From positions 1 through 33,456 of the forward strand of contig NZ_CDBR01000012.1 of NCBI RefSeq assembly GCF_000819685.1: 33,456 nucleotides of DNA, read 5' to 3'. The position numbers and the translations under genes were made by a program. Below the pieces are notes generated by a model. It searched no databases, was not told the origin of the DNA, and saw only the letters and a program-made list of their open reading frames with translations. The DNA comes from Aeromonas allosaccharophila. Its GTDB lineage: Bacteria > Pseudomonadota > Gammaproteobacteria > Enterobacterales > Aeromonadaceae. Positions 15,870-23,951 of this stretch are shown here, piece by piece; position 1 is the stretch's first letter, and every line of letters starts with the position of its first letter.

Positions 15870-17186
15870 TCAGCTGCTGCGCAGCCGCGACAGCAGCCGA
15901 TCCATGGCGCGATAACCGAGCGCCTCGATCAGATGCTCCTTGCCGATGGCCGGTTGTCCCGCCAGATCGGCGATGGTGCGCGACACCCGCAAAATGCGGT
16001 GCCAGGCCCGGATGCTGAGCCCCAGCTTCTGGATGGCGTTCTCCAAAAATTCGGCATCTTGCGGTGATAGTCGGCAAATATCTTCGATTTCACGACTATC
16101 CAGCAGGTTGTTGAGCTTGCCGTTACGGCTCAGCATGTGCTCCCGCGCCGCCAGCACCCGATCGCGGATCTGCTGGCTCGACTCCCCCCGCTCCGCCTTG
16201 CCGGTCAGGCTCCCCTTGGGCAGCAGCGGCACCTCCACCGTCAGGTCGAACCGGTCGAGAAAGGGGCCGGAGAGCTTGCCGAGGTAGCGCAGGATCTGAT
16301 CCGGGCTGGAGCGGGTCTGGCCGTCGCCATAGTGGCCGCAGGGGCTGGGATTCATGGCGCCGACCAGCTGGAAGCGAGCGGGGAAATCCACCTGACGGGC
16401 GGCCCGGCTGATGGTGATGTGGCCCGTCTCCAGCGGCTCACGCAGGGAGTCGAGCACCTTGCGCTCGAACTCCGGCAATTCATCGAGAAACAGCACGCCG
16501 TTGTGGGCTAGCGAAATTTCGCCGGGCCGCGGATGGCTGCCACCTCCCACCAGCGCCACCGCAGAGGCACTGTGGTGCGGCGTGCGATAGGGCCTGTGGT
16601 GCCAGTGACCGGCCCGCGGGGTGAGGCCACCGATGGAGTGGATGGCAGCGGTCTGCTGCGCCTCCTGCTCACTCAGTGGTGGCAAGATGCCGGGCAGGCG
16701 GCTGGCCAGCATGCTCTTGCCGGTGCCAGGCGGGCCGATGAACAGCAGGTTGTGGCTGCCGGCGGCGGCGATCTCCAATGCCCGCTTGGCCTGGGACTGG
16801 CCGATCACATCCTGCAGATCCGGCACATCGGGCAGGGTATCAGTGGTCTGGGGCTCCGGCAGTGGCAGCTCGTATTGACCCGCCAGCCAGGCGGTGACGG
16901 CCAGCAACTGGTGGGCGGTGCGCACCTCGGCATCCTGAATGAGGGAGGCCTCGGGGCCGTTCTCTCGCGGCACCAGCAGGGTGCGTCCTGCATCGCGGCA
17001 GGCCAGTACGGCAGGCAGCACCCCGAGTACGGGACGGATCTCGCCAGTCAGGGCCAACTCCCCTAAAAATTCGTGATTGAGCAGGTATTTTGCCGGTATT
17101 TGCTTGGAAGCGGCGAGAATGCCGATGGCGATGGCCAGATCGAAACGGCCGCCCTCCTTGGGCAGATCGGCGGGGGCCAGATTGAC
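15870..17186 (-). pseudogene. comM: comM (yifB), 3' part, separated from its start by the inserted element
   Basis: ComM is a hexameric AAA+ helicase of the Mg-chelatase fold that promotes branch migration in natural transformation. This part covers codons 67-504: APADLPKEGG (N-terminal domain), GPPGTGKSMLASRL (Walker A), GEISLAHNGVLFLDELPEFE (Walker B region), GHYGDGQTRSSPDQILRYL (zinc-finger region) and LSIRAWHRILRVSRTIADL. The frame is open from the junction to the stop with no damage. On the element side an in-frame TAG closes the frame, and no start codon with a ribosome site is present, so little or no full protein can be made while the element is inserted. Described as split, not decayed. 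Confidence 0.93.
17185..17186. other. Left attachment junction (attL) core AC
   Basis: AC (GT on the comM strand) is the base pair step shared by both junctions at codon GTC/GTT (Val). Left of it the sequence is comM; right of it is element DNA. A two-base non-palindromic core is what large serine recombinases use. The choice of AC is inferred by joining the comM halves, not observed in an empty site. Confidence 0.7.
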
Positions 17187-17188
17187 GG

Positions 17189-17197
17189 TGGTATACT
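17189..17197 (+). promoter_or_regulatory. Extended -10 promoter of the large serine recombinase
   Basis: TGGTATACT fits an extended -10 (TG-N-TATAnT) and lies two bases inside the element. The predicted start is near 17204 and the ATG is at 17229. Any -35 would lie in comM sequence when integrated and in the other element end when circular, so expression may differ between the two states. Confidence 0.5.
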
Positions 17198-17228
17198 GCT
17201 ATTGGTAGAGAACTCAAGGCGGGGCGTC

Positions 17229-18806
17229 ATGACAGCATTTTCATACATCCGATTCAGTAGCAAGGAGCAGGCATCCGGCGACAGTTTCGCTCGTCAGATG
17301 GAGGCTAGTCGCGACTGGTGCAAGCAACGGGGCATAGAGCTTTCAGAGAAAAACTATGCTGATTTGGGTATCAGTGCCTTTCGAGAGAAAACTAGGGCCA
17401 GCCTTGCAGACATGCTTGAGGCAATCGAGTTGGGGAGCATCAGGGAAGGTGACCATATCATCCTTGAAAACCTTGACCGTCTCAGTCGTCAGGGTATCGA
17501 TGCAACTCAAGAAATCATCAAGTCCATCCTGCGTGAAGGCGTCAAGATAGTATCTCTCCAAGATGATTTAGAACTTGATCGCTCAAGCCTGAATGACTTG
17601 GTATCCGTTATCAGAATCGCCCTCAGTGCAGACCTCGCGCACAAAGAGAGTCTCAAGAAGTCCGAGCGTGTATCGGCTGCAAAGGCATCTCAGCGGGAGC
17701 AGGCGAAACAGGGTAAGGCAATCAATAAGCGCCTGCCCTACTGGCTCGAAAAGGATGGTGATGGCTACCAGTTCAATGATGGGGTTGATGCGGTCAAGTT
17801 GATGATCCAGCTTCGGACAGATGGCCTTGGGTTTCATAAAATTGCTGCTCGACTCAATGCCAGTGAGCACAAGCCACGTTGGGCAGTGCATTGGTCGGAT
17901 ACCACGATTCGAAACATCCTTAGCAGTCCGGCTCTCTATGGTCGGTATCAGTTCAGGAATGGTGATGGGGTCGATGACTACTATCCGGCACTGGTTTCCT
18001 ATGCGGAGTTTAAGGCATTCCAGAGCACATATACGGCGTCTGCTGGTGGACAGGAACACCACAATCACCTTTTCGGTCTGGTGCGCTGTGGAGCTTGTGG
18101 CGCGGCTATGAGCAAGAAGGTAAGCAAGCGCAAGGTTGCGGGGGCGATGAAGTATTACAAGGGATGGATTTGCACGAAGACACTCAGCGGTGCATGTGCC
18201 CAAAAAACACCAATGATGGATTTGGATGATCTTGTCATTAAGGCAGTAAAACGCCTCAAGGTCTCAGACTCCAAGAAGGCCAGCCGTGAAGCTAACCAGC
18301 TGGATCGGGAGATAGATACCAAGAAGGCTCGACTGAACGAGATTACACAAGAGCTGGTGTCTGGTAGTAGTTCGGTTAACTTATTGAATGTTGCTGCAAG
18401 CACCATAGAGAAACAGCTGAAGGAATTGATGGCCCAGCGTAAGGAGTCTGTCCGGACGTCCCATAGTGAGATACAGACACTCTATGGACTACGAGATGAT
18501 GCAGAGCGATTCAACATTGCATTGCGGCGTGTGGTTGACCGGATAAAGGTATTTCATAAGGGTGACTCTACTTGGCATGTAGCAATCCACCAGCGGAATG
18601 GACACCTGATTTCGGTTGCGGCATTCCGCAAGAACCAGCGGAGCCCTTGGGAATACATGTTCGGCAACACTGCGGAGATAGTGGCGATTTCCGCGAATAC
18701 GGAGTTGGATTCTTGGGAGGCTGACGAAGTAAGCGCGAACCCTGAAGACTGGGAGACAGGTATCACTAATCCGGAGTATGAGCACACAGAAGTCTGCGAA
18801 GACTGA
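17229..18806 (+). CDS. Large serine recombinase (integrase)
   Basis: This 525-residue protein should integrate and excise the element. It has an N-terminal resolvase domain (SYIRFSSKEQASGDSFARQ with nucleophile S10; ENLDRLSRQGID), a recombinase domain (about 165-265: YQFNDGVDAVKLMIQLRTDG, HWSDTTIRNILSSPALYGRY), a zinc ribbon (C287, C290, C315, C323) and a coiled-coil segment (about 355-425) that controls directionality in this family. All parts are present and the gene looks functional. The ATG at 17229 follows AAGGCGGGG; longer in-frame reading runs back into comM DNA and is rejected. Excision would need a partner directionality factor; the 62-aa and 160-aa proteins are candidates. Confidence 0.95.
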   Translation: MTAFSYIRFSSKEQASGDSFARQMEASRDWCKQRGIELSEKNYADLGISAFREKTRASLADMLEAIELGSIREGDHIILENLDRLSRQGIDATQEIIKSILREGVKIVSLQDDLELDRSSLNDLVSVIRIALSADLAHKESLKKSERVSAAKASQREQAKQGKAINKRLPYWLEKDGDGYQFNDGVDAVKLMIQLRTDGLGFHKIAARLNASEHKPRWAVHWSDTTIRNILSSPALYGRYQFRNGDGVDDYYPALVSYAEFKAFQSTYTASAGGQEHHNHLFGLVRCGACGAAMSKKVSKRKVAGAMKYYKGWICTKTLSGACAQKTPMMDLDDLVIKAVKRLKVSDSKKASREANQLDREIDTKKARLNEITQELVSGSSSVNLLNVAASTIEKQLKELMAQRKESVRTSHSEIQTLYGLRDDAERFNIALRRVVDRIKVFHKGDSTWHVAIHQRNGHLISVAAFRKNQRSPWEYMFGNTAEIVAISANTELDSWEADEVSANPEDWETGITNPEYEHTEVCED

Positions 18807-18948
18807 TCATAGGTTTATCGTATGCTGCACGAATAAAAATAAGTCTATCAACATGGTTGATTGGAGTCCTTTTTGCCCATACATGTGTATTAGTCGGATT
18901 CACCGACACGGTAATTTAAAACCGGAATGTAGATACAAGGGGAAAGGG

Positions 18949-19431
18949 ATGAGTGAGATTAGTCAGCGGATTATGGATGCAATGTTTACCCAGCAACGGC
19001 TGCAAGTGTTGAGCCTTGGTGTTCATCATAACGAGTTCAGTGATGCTTACCTCTTCGCTTGGTATGAAGGTGTCTATCCATTTTTTGAGGATACTGATGG
19101 GTCTGTTCAGAGAAGGCCGCATGAGCACTACGCAGAGTATTTTAGTATTAGTGAACAAAAAGTAGATGAGCTGACTAAGTATCTTGATGACTGTTTTTTG
19201 AACGATGAAGTTCCCACATTTTATGAGCTAGAGGATCATTTTAAGGTTCGTCATGCAAGCTCCAAATGGAGTCGGTCAGACCTCGTAGACGTTTGTCGCT
19301 ACTGCTACCTGCAAGGACATAGCTGGAACGATAAATTCTGGAAAAAACTCCTTACCCCAATGCAACATCCCTCAGAGGCTGGTTCTATTGTTCGGAAGTT
19401 TGATCGTGAAGCAGACATCTACTTTCAGTAA
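18949..19431 (+). CDS. Unrecognised 160-residue protein of the element
   Basis: I do not recognise a family. The protein is soluble, aromatic-rich and acidic in the first 100 residues (FAWYEGVYPFFEDTDG, HEHYAEYFSISEQKVDELTKYLDD), and more basic at the end (WKKLLTPM...IVRKFDREADIYFQ). No signal peptide, membrane segment or cysteine motif is seen. The ATG at 18949 has an excellent ribosome site (AGGGGAAAGGG); a longer reading from 18778 would overlap the recombinase end and lacks such a site. It is in the recombinase direction, 142 bp behind it, with its own A+T-rich upstream region. It is the only gene of the element without a recognisable maintenance domain and so the most likely cargo or element-specific regulator; both are guesses. 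Confidence 0.75.
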   Translation: MSEISQRIMDAMFTQQRLQVLSLGVHHNEFSDAYLFAWYEGVYPFFEDTDGSVQRRPHEHYAEYFSISEQKVDELTKYLDDCFLNDEVPTFYELEDHFKVRHASSKWSRSDLVDVCRYCYLQGHSWNDKFWKKLLTPMQHPSEAGSIVRKFDREADIYFQ

Positions 19432-19439
19432 TCTGCTAG

Positions 19440-19520
19440 CCCCATGTTATGAGGCATCTTAGATGTGTGGGGTTCGGAACTTTTGATGAGTTCTTGGTAA
19501 AGTTCTTTCAATAGTTCCGA
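19440..19520. repeat. Inverted repeats between convergent element genes
   Basis: Two structures lie between the stops of the 160-aa gene (+) and the resolvase (-). CCCCA (19440-19444) faces TGGGG (19468-19472) around an inner CATCT/AGATG. TCGGAAC (19474-19480) faces GTTCCGA (19514-19520) across 33 bases. Neither has a clear T-run, so a terminator role is possible but not strong. Confidence 0.4.
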
Positions 19521-19525
19521 GCCTC

Positions 19526-20149
19526 TTACGCCTTACCATTCACCTTGATAAACCGATACAGGGTAGCAACTCCCACGCCTGCTGCCTTCGCTGCATCTTC
19601 CTTGCTTACGCCCTTCTCAATCAGCCCCAGCGCCTTCTCACACTTCGCCACGGTCTCCGGCGACTGCTTACGCCCAGTGAATTTGCCCGCCGCCTTAGCC
19701 TTCTGTATGCCCTCTGCTGCGCGTCTACGCCGATCCTCGTAGTCCTTCCGTGCGGTGGTAGCCAGTATCTCCAACAGCATGTTGTTAACGTGGTGCAGGA
19801 TGTCAGACACCAATCCGGTGTTGCTGGTCAATACCAGATGGCTTGTCGGCAGGTCGATTGATACCAGATGGATTTTCTTGTCTTCAATGGTGCGCTTGAG
19901 GGTTCGCCAGTCGTCAGCGGTGAGGCGGGTCAGGCGGTCAATCTGCTCTACAAGTAGGACGTCACCAGCTTCAGCTTGTTCGAGTAGACGGGTTAGCTCT
20001 GGTCGGTTGAGGGTTGCACCAGATACGTTCTCGATGAAGTGTGCTGCGATGGTATGGCCTAGGCTGGCGGCAAACTGGTTGATGGTTTCCAGTGCGCGGG
20101 ATGCGTCTTGCTGGTCGGTGGATGCTCTCAGGTAGGCATGGATTTTCAT
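19526..20149 (-). CDS. Small serine recombinase (resolvase/invertase family)
   Basis: The protein has 207 residues, the usual length for Tn3-type resolvases and DNA invertases. Catalytic features: Y6-L-R8-A-S10-T (nucleophile S10), and EQIDRLTR with D71, R72 and R75. A long E-helix region (MLLEILATTARKDYEDRRRRAAEG) leads to a C-terminal helix-turn-helix (KEDAAKAAGVGVATLYRFIK). It could resolve multimers of a circular form or invert DNA. Repeats suited to a resolution site lie directly upstream (20164-20240). It is distinct from the integrase at the left end. ATG chosen with GAGAG upstream. Confidence 0.92.
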   Translation of the reverse strand: MKIHAYLRASTDQQDASRALETINQFAASLGHTIAAHFIENVSGATLNRPELTRLLEQAEAGDVLLVEQIDRLTRLTADDWRTLKRTIEDKKIHLVSIDLPTSHLVLTSNTGLVSDILHHVNNMLLEILATTARKDYEDRRRRAAEGIQKAKAAGKFTGRKQSPETVAKCEKALGLIEKGVSKEDAAKAAGVGVATLYRFIKVNGKA

Positions 20150-20582
20150 AGTCTCTCACATAGGTTTTATCTTATGAGGTAAATGATAATCCTATCGTAT
20201 GTGTTTTATCAATAGTCTAATGATAGATTCCTATCACATAGCTGGTGGCTCTCGTTTGGGGATAGTTAAATGATAGGGCTGGTGGGGGCGACGGATTTTT
20301 TTGCCAGCCGATTTATTTTTTCACTGGCGGTAGGACAGGGGGGGTGATGATCTCCCCCATAGTCTTTGTTGAGTAGACAACCAATCAACAGTTCTGTGTG
20401 CGCGAATCTATCTCTCAGATCTTTTTTTTAGCAGTAGAATGCGTCTCTCAGGCCGATCCATCAAACCCCCGAGCTTATACAAAAATACCCCAGTGAAAAA
20501 AATCACTTTGAGGGTAGGTGTGCGCACGATTACCTACTGGCGGTCATCTTATTATCTGATCATGCCCTTGATGATACCCCCC
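20150..20582. other. 433-bp non-coding region: resolvase control/resolution site and possible origin
   Basis: No gene is seen here. Next to the resolvase there are two ~39-bp units that both begin GTTTTATC (20164, 20203) and carry inverted repeats GATA-ATCC-TATC (20185-20196) and TGATAG-ATTC-CTATCA (20221-20236); further GATAG copies lie at 20261 and 20272. Farther in are G/C-rich runs with a GGGGG...CCCCC hairpin near 20340-20358. A stem AGTGA-A6-TCACT (20492-20507) is flanked by TACCC/GGGTA. GTAGGT...ACCTAC (20514-20537) encloses the palindrome GTGCGCAC (20520-20527). A resolution site and/or replication origin is the best guess. Confidence 0.5.
20183..20212 (-). promoter_or_regulatory. Promoter of the small resolvase, overlapped by inverted repeats
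   Basis: On the minus strand TTGATA (plus 20207-20212) and TATCAT (plus 20183-20188) are spaced by 18 bp, each matching five of six consensus bases. The inverted repeat GATA-ATCC-TATC falls between the two boxes, so a protein bound there, possibly the resolvase itself, would repress transcription. Confidence 0.6.
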
Positions 20583-21572
20583 TCAACGAATCCCCATGAT
20601 GGAGGCAACAGACTGCGATGAACGGCGCTTCACGTCTTCAAGGGTGACGTCATTGAAACGACTATCAACAATCCCATCGAAGGATTTCCAACTATCCAGT
20701 GCCTTGGCTTGTGGGGTCATGCTCTCGGTATATTGCCCCCGAGCCTTTGCCAACCTCAGATAGTCGGCTGCATCATCAACAGTCAGACCACACTTGAAGG
20801 TGGTCATGCAAATTTTGAATGCGCCATTGTGCCGATTACCAGCGCCCATACTCGTAATGATTGCATCAACTGCCTTATCACAATACGCCCGCGCTCTGCG
20901 TTCGTTGTATGTGCCAGTCTGAGAAGCTATACGGCGCTGTTCCATCAATCGCTGTTCATTCGCTGCCATGGCATCAAACTCGGCTCTCCATCGCCCCAGA
21001 GGGAATACAGACGGCTTAGGATTGAACGTGGCATACGGGTCGTGTGATAGGTATGTCAGTCGATTGAAGTTGCAAGTGGACTTATCAAGGTTCGATTCTG
21101 GTGCTCCCAGTTTTACGAACAGTTCAATCATTTTATTGTATGCAAATTTATACCATTCAGGTTCATGCTTCCGGTAATCAGTCATCAATCCAGCCTTCAA
21201 GCCACCAGACGGACTGATAAAGGTGAATGCAATGTATTTGCCTACTGGACTAGCCAGTATAAGCTGGCGCAACTCTTCAGCCACAGCCTGTCCAATGTTG
21301 TCTACGTCCATGACCATAATCCCATTATGAGCCATAGCCTTGTCTTGGGCTGACCCGCCAGCCAGGTCTTCATATTCGCCCATCAGGATTGCGGGTAGCT
21401 CGCCCTTGATTACGTCTGCTTCCGCTTTACGGCCTTCTGATTTGAGAAGGCGGATTGAGTTGATACGGGCATCAAGTTCAAGGCCACCAGCACGAATGCA
21501 GTTGATGACGGTTTCAAGTGAATGAATGGATAGGCCAGTTGCTTGCTTATGTTTCTTCAGTGTGATTTTCAT
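20583..21572 (-). CDS. BT4734/VirE-N-like primase-domain protein
   Basis: The protein has 329 residues. Motifs fit the archaeo-eukaryotic primase superfamily as found in the BT4734-like (VirE N-terminal) group: GIMVMDVDN with D89 and D91 (motif I), FISPSGGLKAGL (about 118-129, motif II), and RLTYLSHDPYA (about 171-181, motif III). A C-terminal helical part (GAGNRHNGAFKICMTTFKCG, VDDAADYLRLAK) resembles a primase C-terminal domain. It probably starts replication of the element together with the helicase encoded upstream. A separate helicase gene and primase gene differ from the fused P4 alpha protein. Family call is from motifs only. Confidence 0.75.
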   Translation of the reverse strand: MKITLKKHKQATGLSIHSLETVINCIRAGGLELDARINSIRLLKSEGRKAEADVIKGELPAILMGEYEDLAGGSAQDKAMAHNGIMVMDVDNIGQAVAEELRQLILASPVGKYIAFTFISPSGGLKAGLMTDYRKHEPEWYKFAYNKMIELFVKLGAPESNLDKSTCNFNRLTYLSHDPYATFNPKPSVFPLGRWRAEFDAMAANEQRLMEQRRIASQTGTYNERRARAYCDKAVDAIITSMGAGNRHNGAFKICMTTFKCGLTVDDAADYLRLAKARGQYTESMTPQAKALDSWKSFDGIVDSRFNDVTLEDVKRRSSQSVASIMGIR

Positions 21573-21616
21573 GGTGTCTCTTTCTGGTGAGTCATTGTTG
21601 TTTTATTTGGATTTAT

Positions 21617-21697
21617 AAAAACCGTGTAAAACTTGAGGGAGTTTTATTTGCTTAAGGTCTTTAGCAAATGGTTTTCCCTCAAGAAATACACGTTTTT
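21617..21697. repeat. 81-bp interrupted dyad between helicase and primase genes
   Basis: Three nested arm pairs share one centre (21657.5): AAAAACCGTGT (21617-21627) with ACACGTTTTT (21688-21697), CTTGAGGG (21632-21639) with CCCTCAAG (21676-21683), and ATTTGCT (21646-21652) with AGCAAAT (21663-21669). The loop is about 10 bases. As RNA it would form a long hairpin with internal loops ending in a U-run in either direction. It lies after the helicase stop and before the primase start. Terminator, processing site or origin structure are all possible. Confidence 0.75.
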
Positions 21698-21717
21698 GGT
21701 AGTGCTTTGATAAGTGG

Positions 21718-23601
21718 TTAGATACCCAACATTGATAGGCCATTGACCAGTTGCTTGATGGTCTTGGTCTTCGTATCGGCAATGGTCTTCTTGGTGTGTC
21801 CAGTCGCATTGCAGAAGGCTTCTGCTGTGTGTCCTGCACCTGTGATGATGGTTTCTCGCCGCTTGAATGCCATGTTGTCTTTATTCGACAACGGCACATC
21901 CCATCCAACGTATGGATCGGGTAGTGTCCAAGTGCAATGATCGTCAACCACGAATCCCATCAGAAACCGAAACAGGTTCAACCTCATTCGCCCCTGCCCC
22001 TCGGCATGCCATTTCCATTCAATCGTTGGATCCATCAATTGTCCCCAGAATGCATCTGCGAGCTGCTTCATCTGTTCCTTATTAACCCGAGTGTTGGTTA
22101 GCAGCTTCTTATACTCTGCAACCACAGTCGATACGGTGTCCCTGTGCTTGATGTCTCGGAGCATAACCACCAGCCATTTCCGACCAATGGCATTAATCTT
22201 CGAGTAGACCTGCCAGCAGTCACCACGGATCCCCATGCTCTGGATTACGTCCCATTCACTATGCCACTCGATGGCTGACTCTAACGGCCCCTCAAACTCT
22301 ACAGGGTCACGTGTAGCGGTCAGATGCTCGATTAATGGGTGGTCGGTCTGGTCGATGCTACGGGGCAATCCATGCTCTGCTATGGCCTTCAGGAGCGCCT
22401 TCCGAGAAATGTTCTTTAGTGCCTTGAGTTCTTCGACTTCGGGTAGTGTCAGGGTCTCGGACTGATACCCGTAATCGTTCAGCTGTTGGATTATCTGCAC
22501 ACCAAAGCATCCACGGGGGCTGTGCTCTGCTAGTAGGCTGTATAGGTTCGCCCTGTCTCGATACGCTGGATCCTGCCACTGAGACTTGTCAGTCAACACG
22601 CTCTCACTGTATTGCAGGACTCTTCTACTACCCTCATGGACGTGTATCAGACGGTTGCCTTCAATTACCAGTTGGTCTGTGCCTTCACCTGCAATCATCC
22701 AGTGGGTAGCTTGCTTCCTTGCTCTCCCTTGTTGCTGGAAGACCAGACCCGCCTCGCATTGAGTGGAGACAACATGGAAGTCGTCATTGAAGTTGATACC
22801 TTCAGCCAAGCAGTTGGTTGCAATGACTACCTGATACCCACCAGCAGCAACAGATGAGTGTTTGATCATCTTCTCGTATGCCGCCATTGCAGGTGATCCA
22901 TATTTTGAAATCGTCTCGCTGGTCATTACGATTGACGTAATACCTTTGGTTTCAAGGTGGCGGCTTATTGCATTCGATTTGCTGGTAGATTGAACAAATA
23001 CCAATACTGGTTTATGTTCAAGTGCGATTGCACCAACAATAGTTCCAACTATGTATTTTGTATTCTGAAGAATCTTACTGTTTGTTTGGATTTGAACAAC
23101 GTTTAATGTGCGACAGAATGACCCCTCAACATTTGTAATCGTATCGGGTTTAATAGGTACAAGGTTGAGATTACAGGTTGCTGAATACAAGTAGACGGGG
23201 ATGTGATTGGATGCTTCTTTAACTGTATCAATCAATCCCTCAACCGATTCCCGAAATCCGCCAGAATACATAATCTGACATTCGTCTATGTGGAGCTCTC
23301 GGATACTACTGAGGTCTAAACTCTTGAGTTTTTCAATCTGCGCGAATGTAAGGTTGCATCGACCATCACGCCGTGCGCTCATTTTCTCTTGCTGTAGGAT
23401 GGCCTTAACTGGGAATACCACTGCGCCGTTGTTGTCGTTCGCACTGGTGGTCATGTGGAACGTCTTGCCTACGCCTGTAGCGGCTTGAATGAAGTGTATG
23501 CCTGCTTCTAGGGGGAGCTGGTCTGCAATGTCATGCAGCCTTGGTTCTCTGCCGTCAGGCAGTCTGGGTAATGCTCCCAAATTGATAGTTGTTGGTGTCA
23601 T
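21718..23601 (-). CDS. Superfamily 2 DEAD/DEAH-like helicase
   Basis: The protein has 627 residues. Helicase motifs: Walker A ATGVGKT (about 41-47), Walker B/DExQ-like IDECQ (105-109), motif III YSATC (139-143), motif V ATNCLAEGIN (261-270) and motif VI QQGRARKQ (290-297). The last 300 residues show no domain that I recognise and may bind the origin or partner proteins. With the primase-like gene downstream it makes a replication module. Start at 23601 is the first suitable ATG, with GGAGA upstream at a longer than usual distance. The gene follows the 62-aa gene by 47 bp and may share its transcript. Confidence 0.85.
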   Translation of the reverse strand: MTPTTINLGALPRLPDGREPRLHDIADQLPLEAGIHFIQAATGVGKTFHMTTSANDNNGAVVFPVKAILQQEKMSARRDGRCNLTFAQIEKLKSLDLSSIRELHIDECQIMYSGGFRESVEGLIDTVKEASNHIPVYLYSATCNLNLVPIKPDTITNVEGSFCRTLNVVQIQTNSKILQNTKYIVGTIVGAIALEHKPVLVFVQSTSKSNAISRHLETKGITSIVMTSETISKYGSPAMAAYEKMIKHSSVAAGGYQVVIATNCLAEGINFNDDFHVVSTQCEAGLVFQQQGRARKQATHWMIAGEGTDQLVIEGNRLIHVHEGSRRVLQYSESVLTDKSQWQDPAYRDRANLYSLLAEHSPRGCFGVQIIQQLNDYGYQSETLTLPEVEELKALKNISRKALLKAIAEHGLPRSIDQTDHPLIEHLTATRDPVEFEGPLESAIEWHSEWDVIQSMGIRGDCWQVYSKINAIGRKWLVVMLRDIKHRDTVSTVVAEYKKLLTNTRVNKEQMKQLADAFWGQLMDPTIEWKWHAEGQGRMRLNLFRFLMGFVVDDHCTWTLPDPYVGWDVPLSNKDNMAFKRRETIITGAGHTAEAFCNATGHTKKTIADTKTKTIKQLVNGLSMLGI

Positions 23602-23648
23602 TAATCATACTCGATTCTCCATAATAAATGTTTCACTGGGTTGATGGA

Positions 23649-23837
23649 TTACTTGATGGATGCTTTGATGAGCATTGCAAGCCGTGTATTAATTGCGTCA
23701 TTCGATGGCGTGCGGATACCATTGCGCGAACGAAATGAGTTTAATGTCTGTTTGTGCGAGTTTAGCGCCAGTGCGGCGAGTGTTGTCCCGTATTGCTCGA
23801 TCAGTTTTGTTCTCAGAGCATGTTCATAGTTTGTCAT
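23649..23837 (-). CDS. Small 62-residue protein, possible DNA-binding regulator or excision factor
   Basis: The protein begins MTNYEHALRTKLIEQYG and continues with ALALNSHKQTLNSFRSRNGI, which looks like a helix-turn-helix, then a basic C-terminus (RLAMLIKASIK). I recognise no named family. AAGGAA six bases before the ATG at 23837 decides the start; longer in-frame reading back to 24038 crosses a promoter and a hairpin and is rejected. It is the first gene of the leftward set (62-aa, helicase, primase) and lies close to the right end of the element, the usual place for a regulator or recombination directionality factor. Both roles are inferred from position and size. Confidence 0.6.
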   Translation of the reverse strand: MTNYEHALRTKLIEQYGTTLAALALNSHKQTLNSFRSRNGIRTPSNDAINTRLAMLIKASIK

Positions 23838-23893
23838 GATTATTCCTTGAGGGTTTATAGAATACTGGTTGTATGTATCGCAGACAAAAAGAA

Positions 23894-23914
23894 GGCCGCT
23901 AAGATTTAGCAGCC
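23894..23914 (-). terminator. Leader hairpin (attenuator-like) ahead of the 62-aa gene
   Basis: On the minus strand GGCTGCTAA pairs with TTAGCGGCC (one G-U wobble) around a 3-base loop, followed by TTCTTTTTG. It lies between the predicted promoter and the 62-aa gene, so it would stop transcripts of the replication genes before they start. Confidence 0.6.
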
Positions 23915-23951
23915 GTTCTTTCGAGTAATCTGTTGACACCAGATAGTATCT

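Noticed and set aside
17073..17228. Longer N-terminus for the large serine recombinase
   Set aside because: These codons lie partly in comM DNA outside the element, and a good ribosome site precedes the ATG at 17229.
20160..20280. CRISPR array in the GATA/TATC repeats
   Set aside because: Only two imperfect ~39-bp units and short motifs are present, with no regular spacers and no cas genes.
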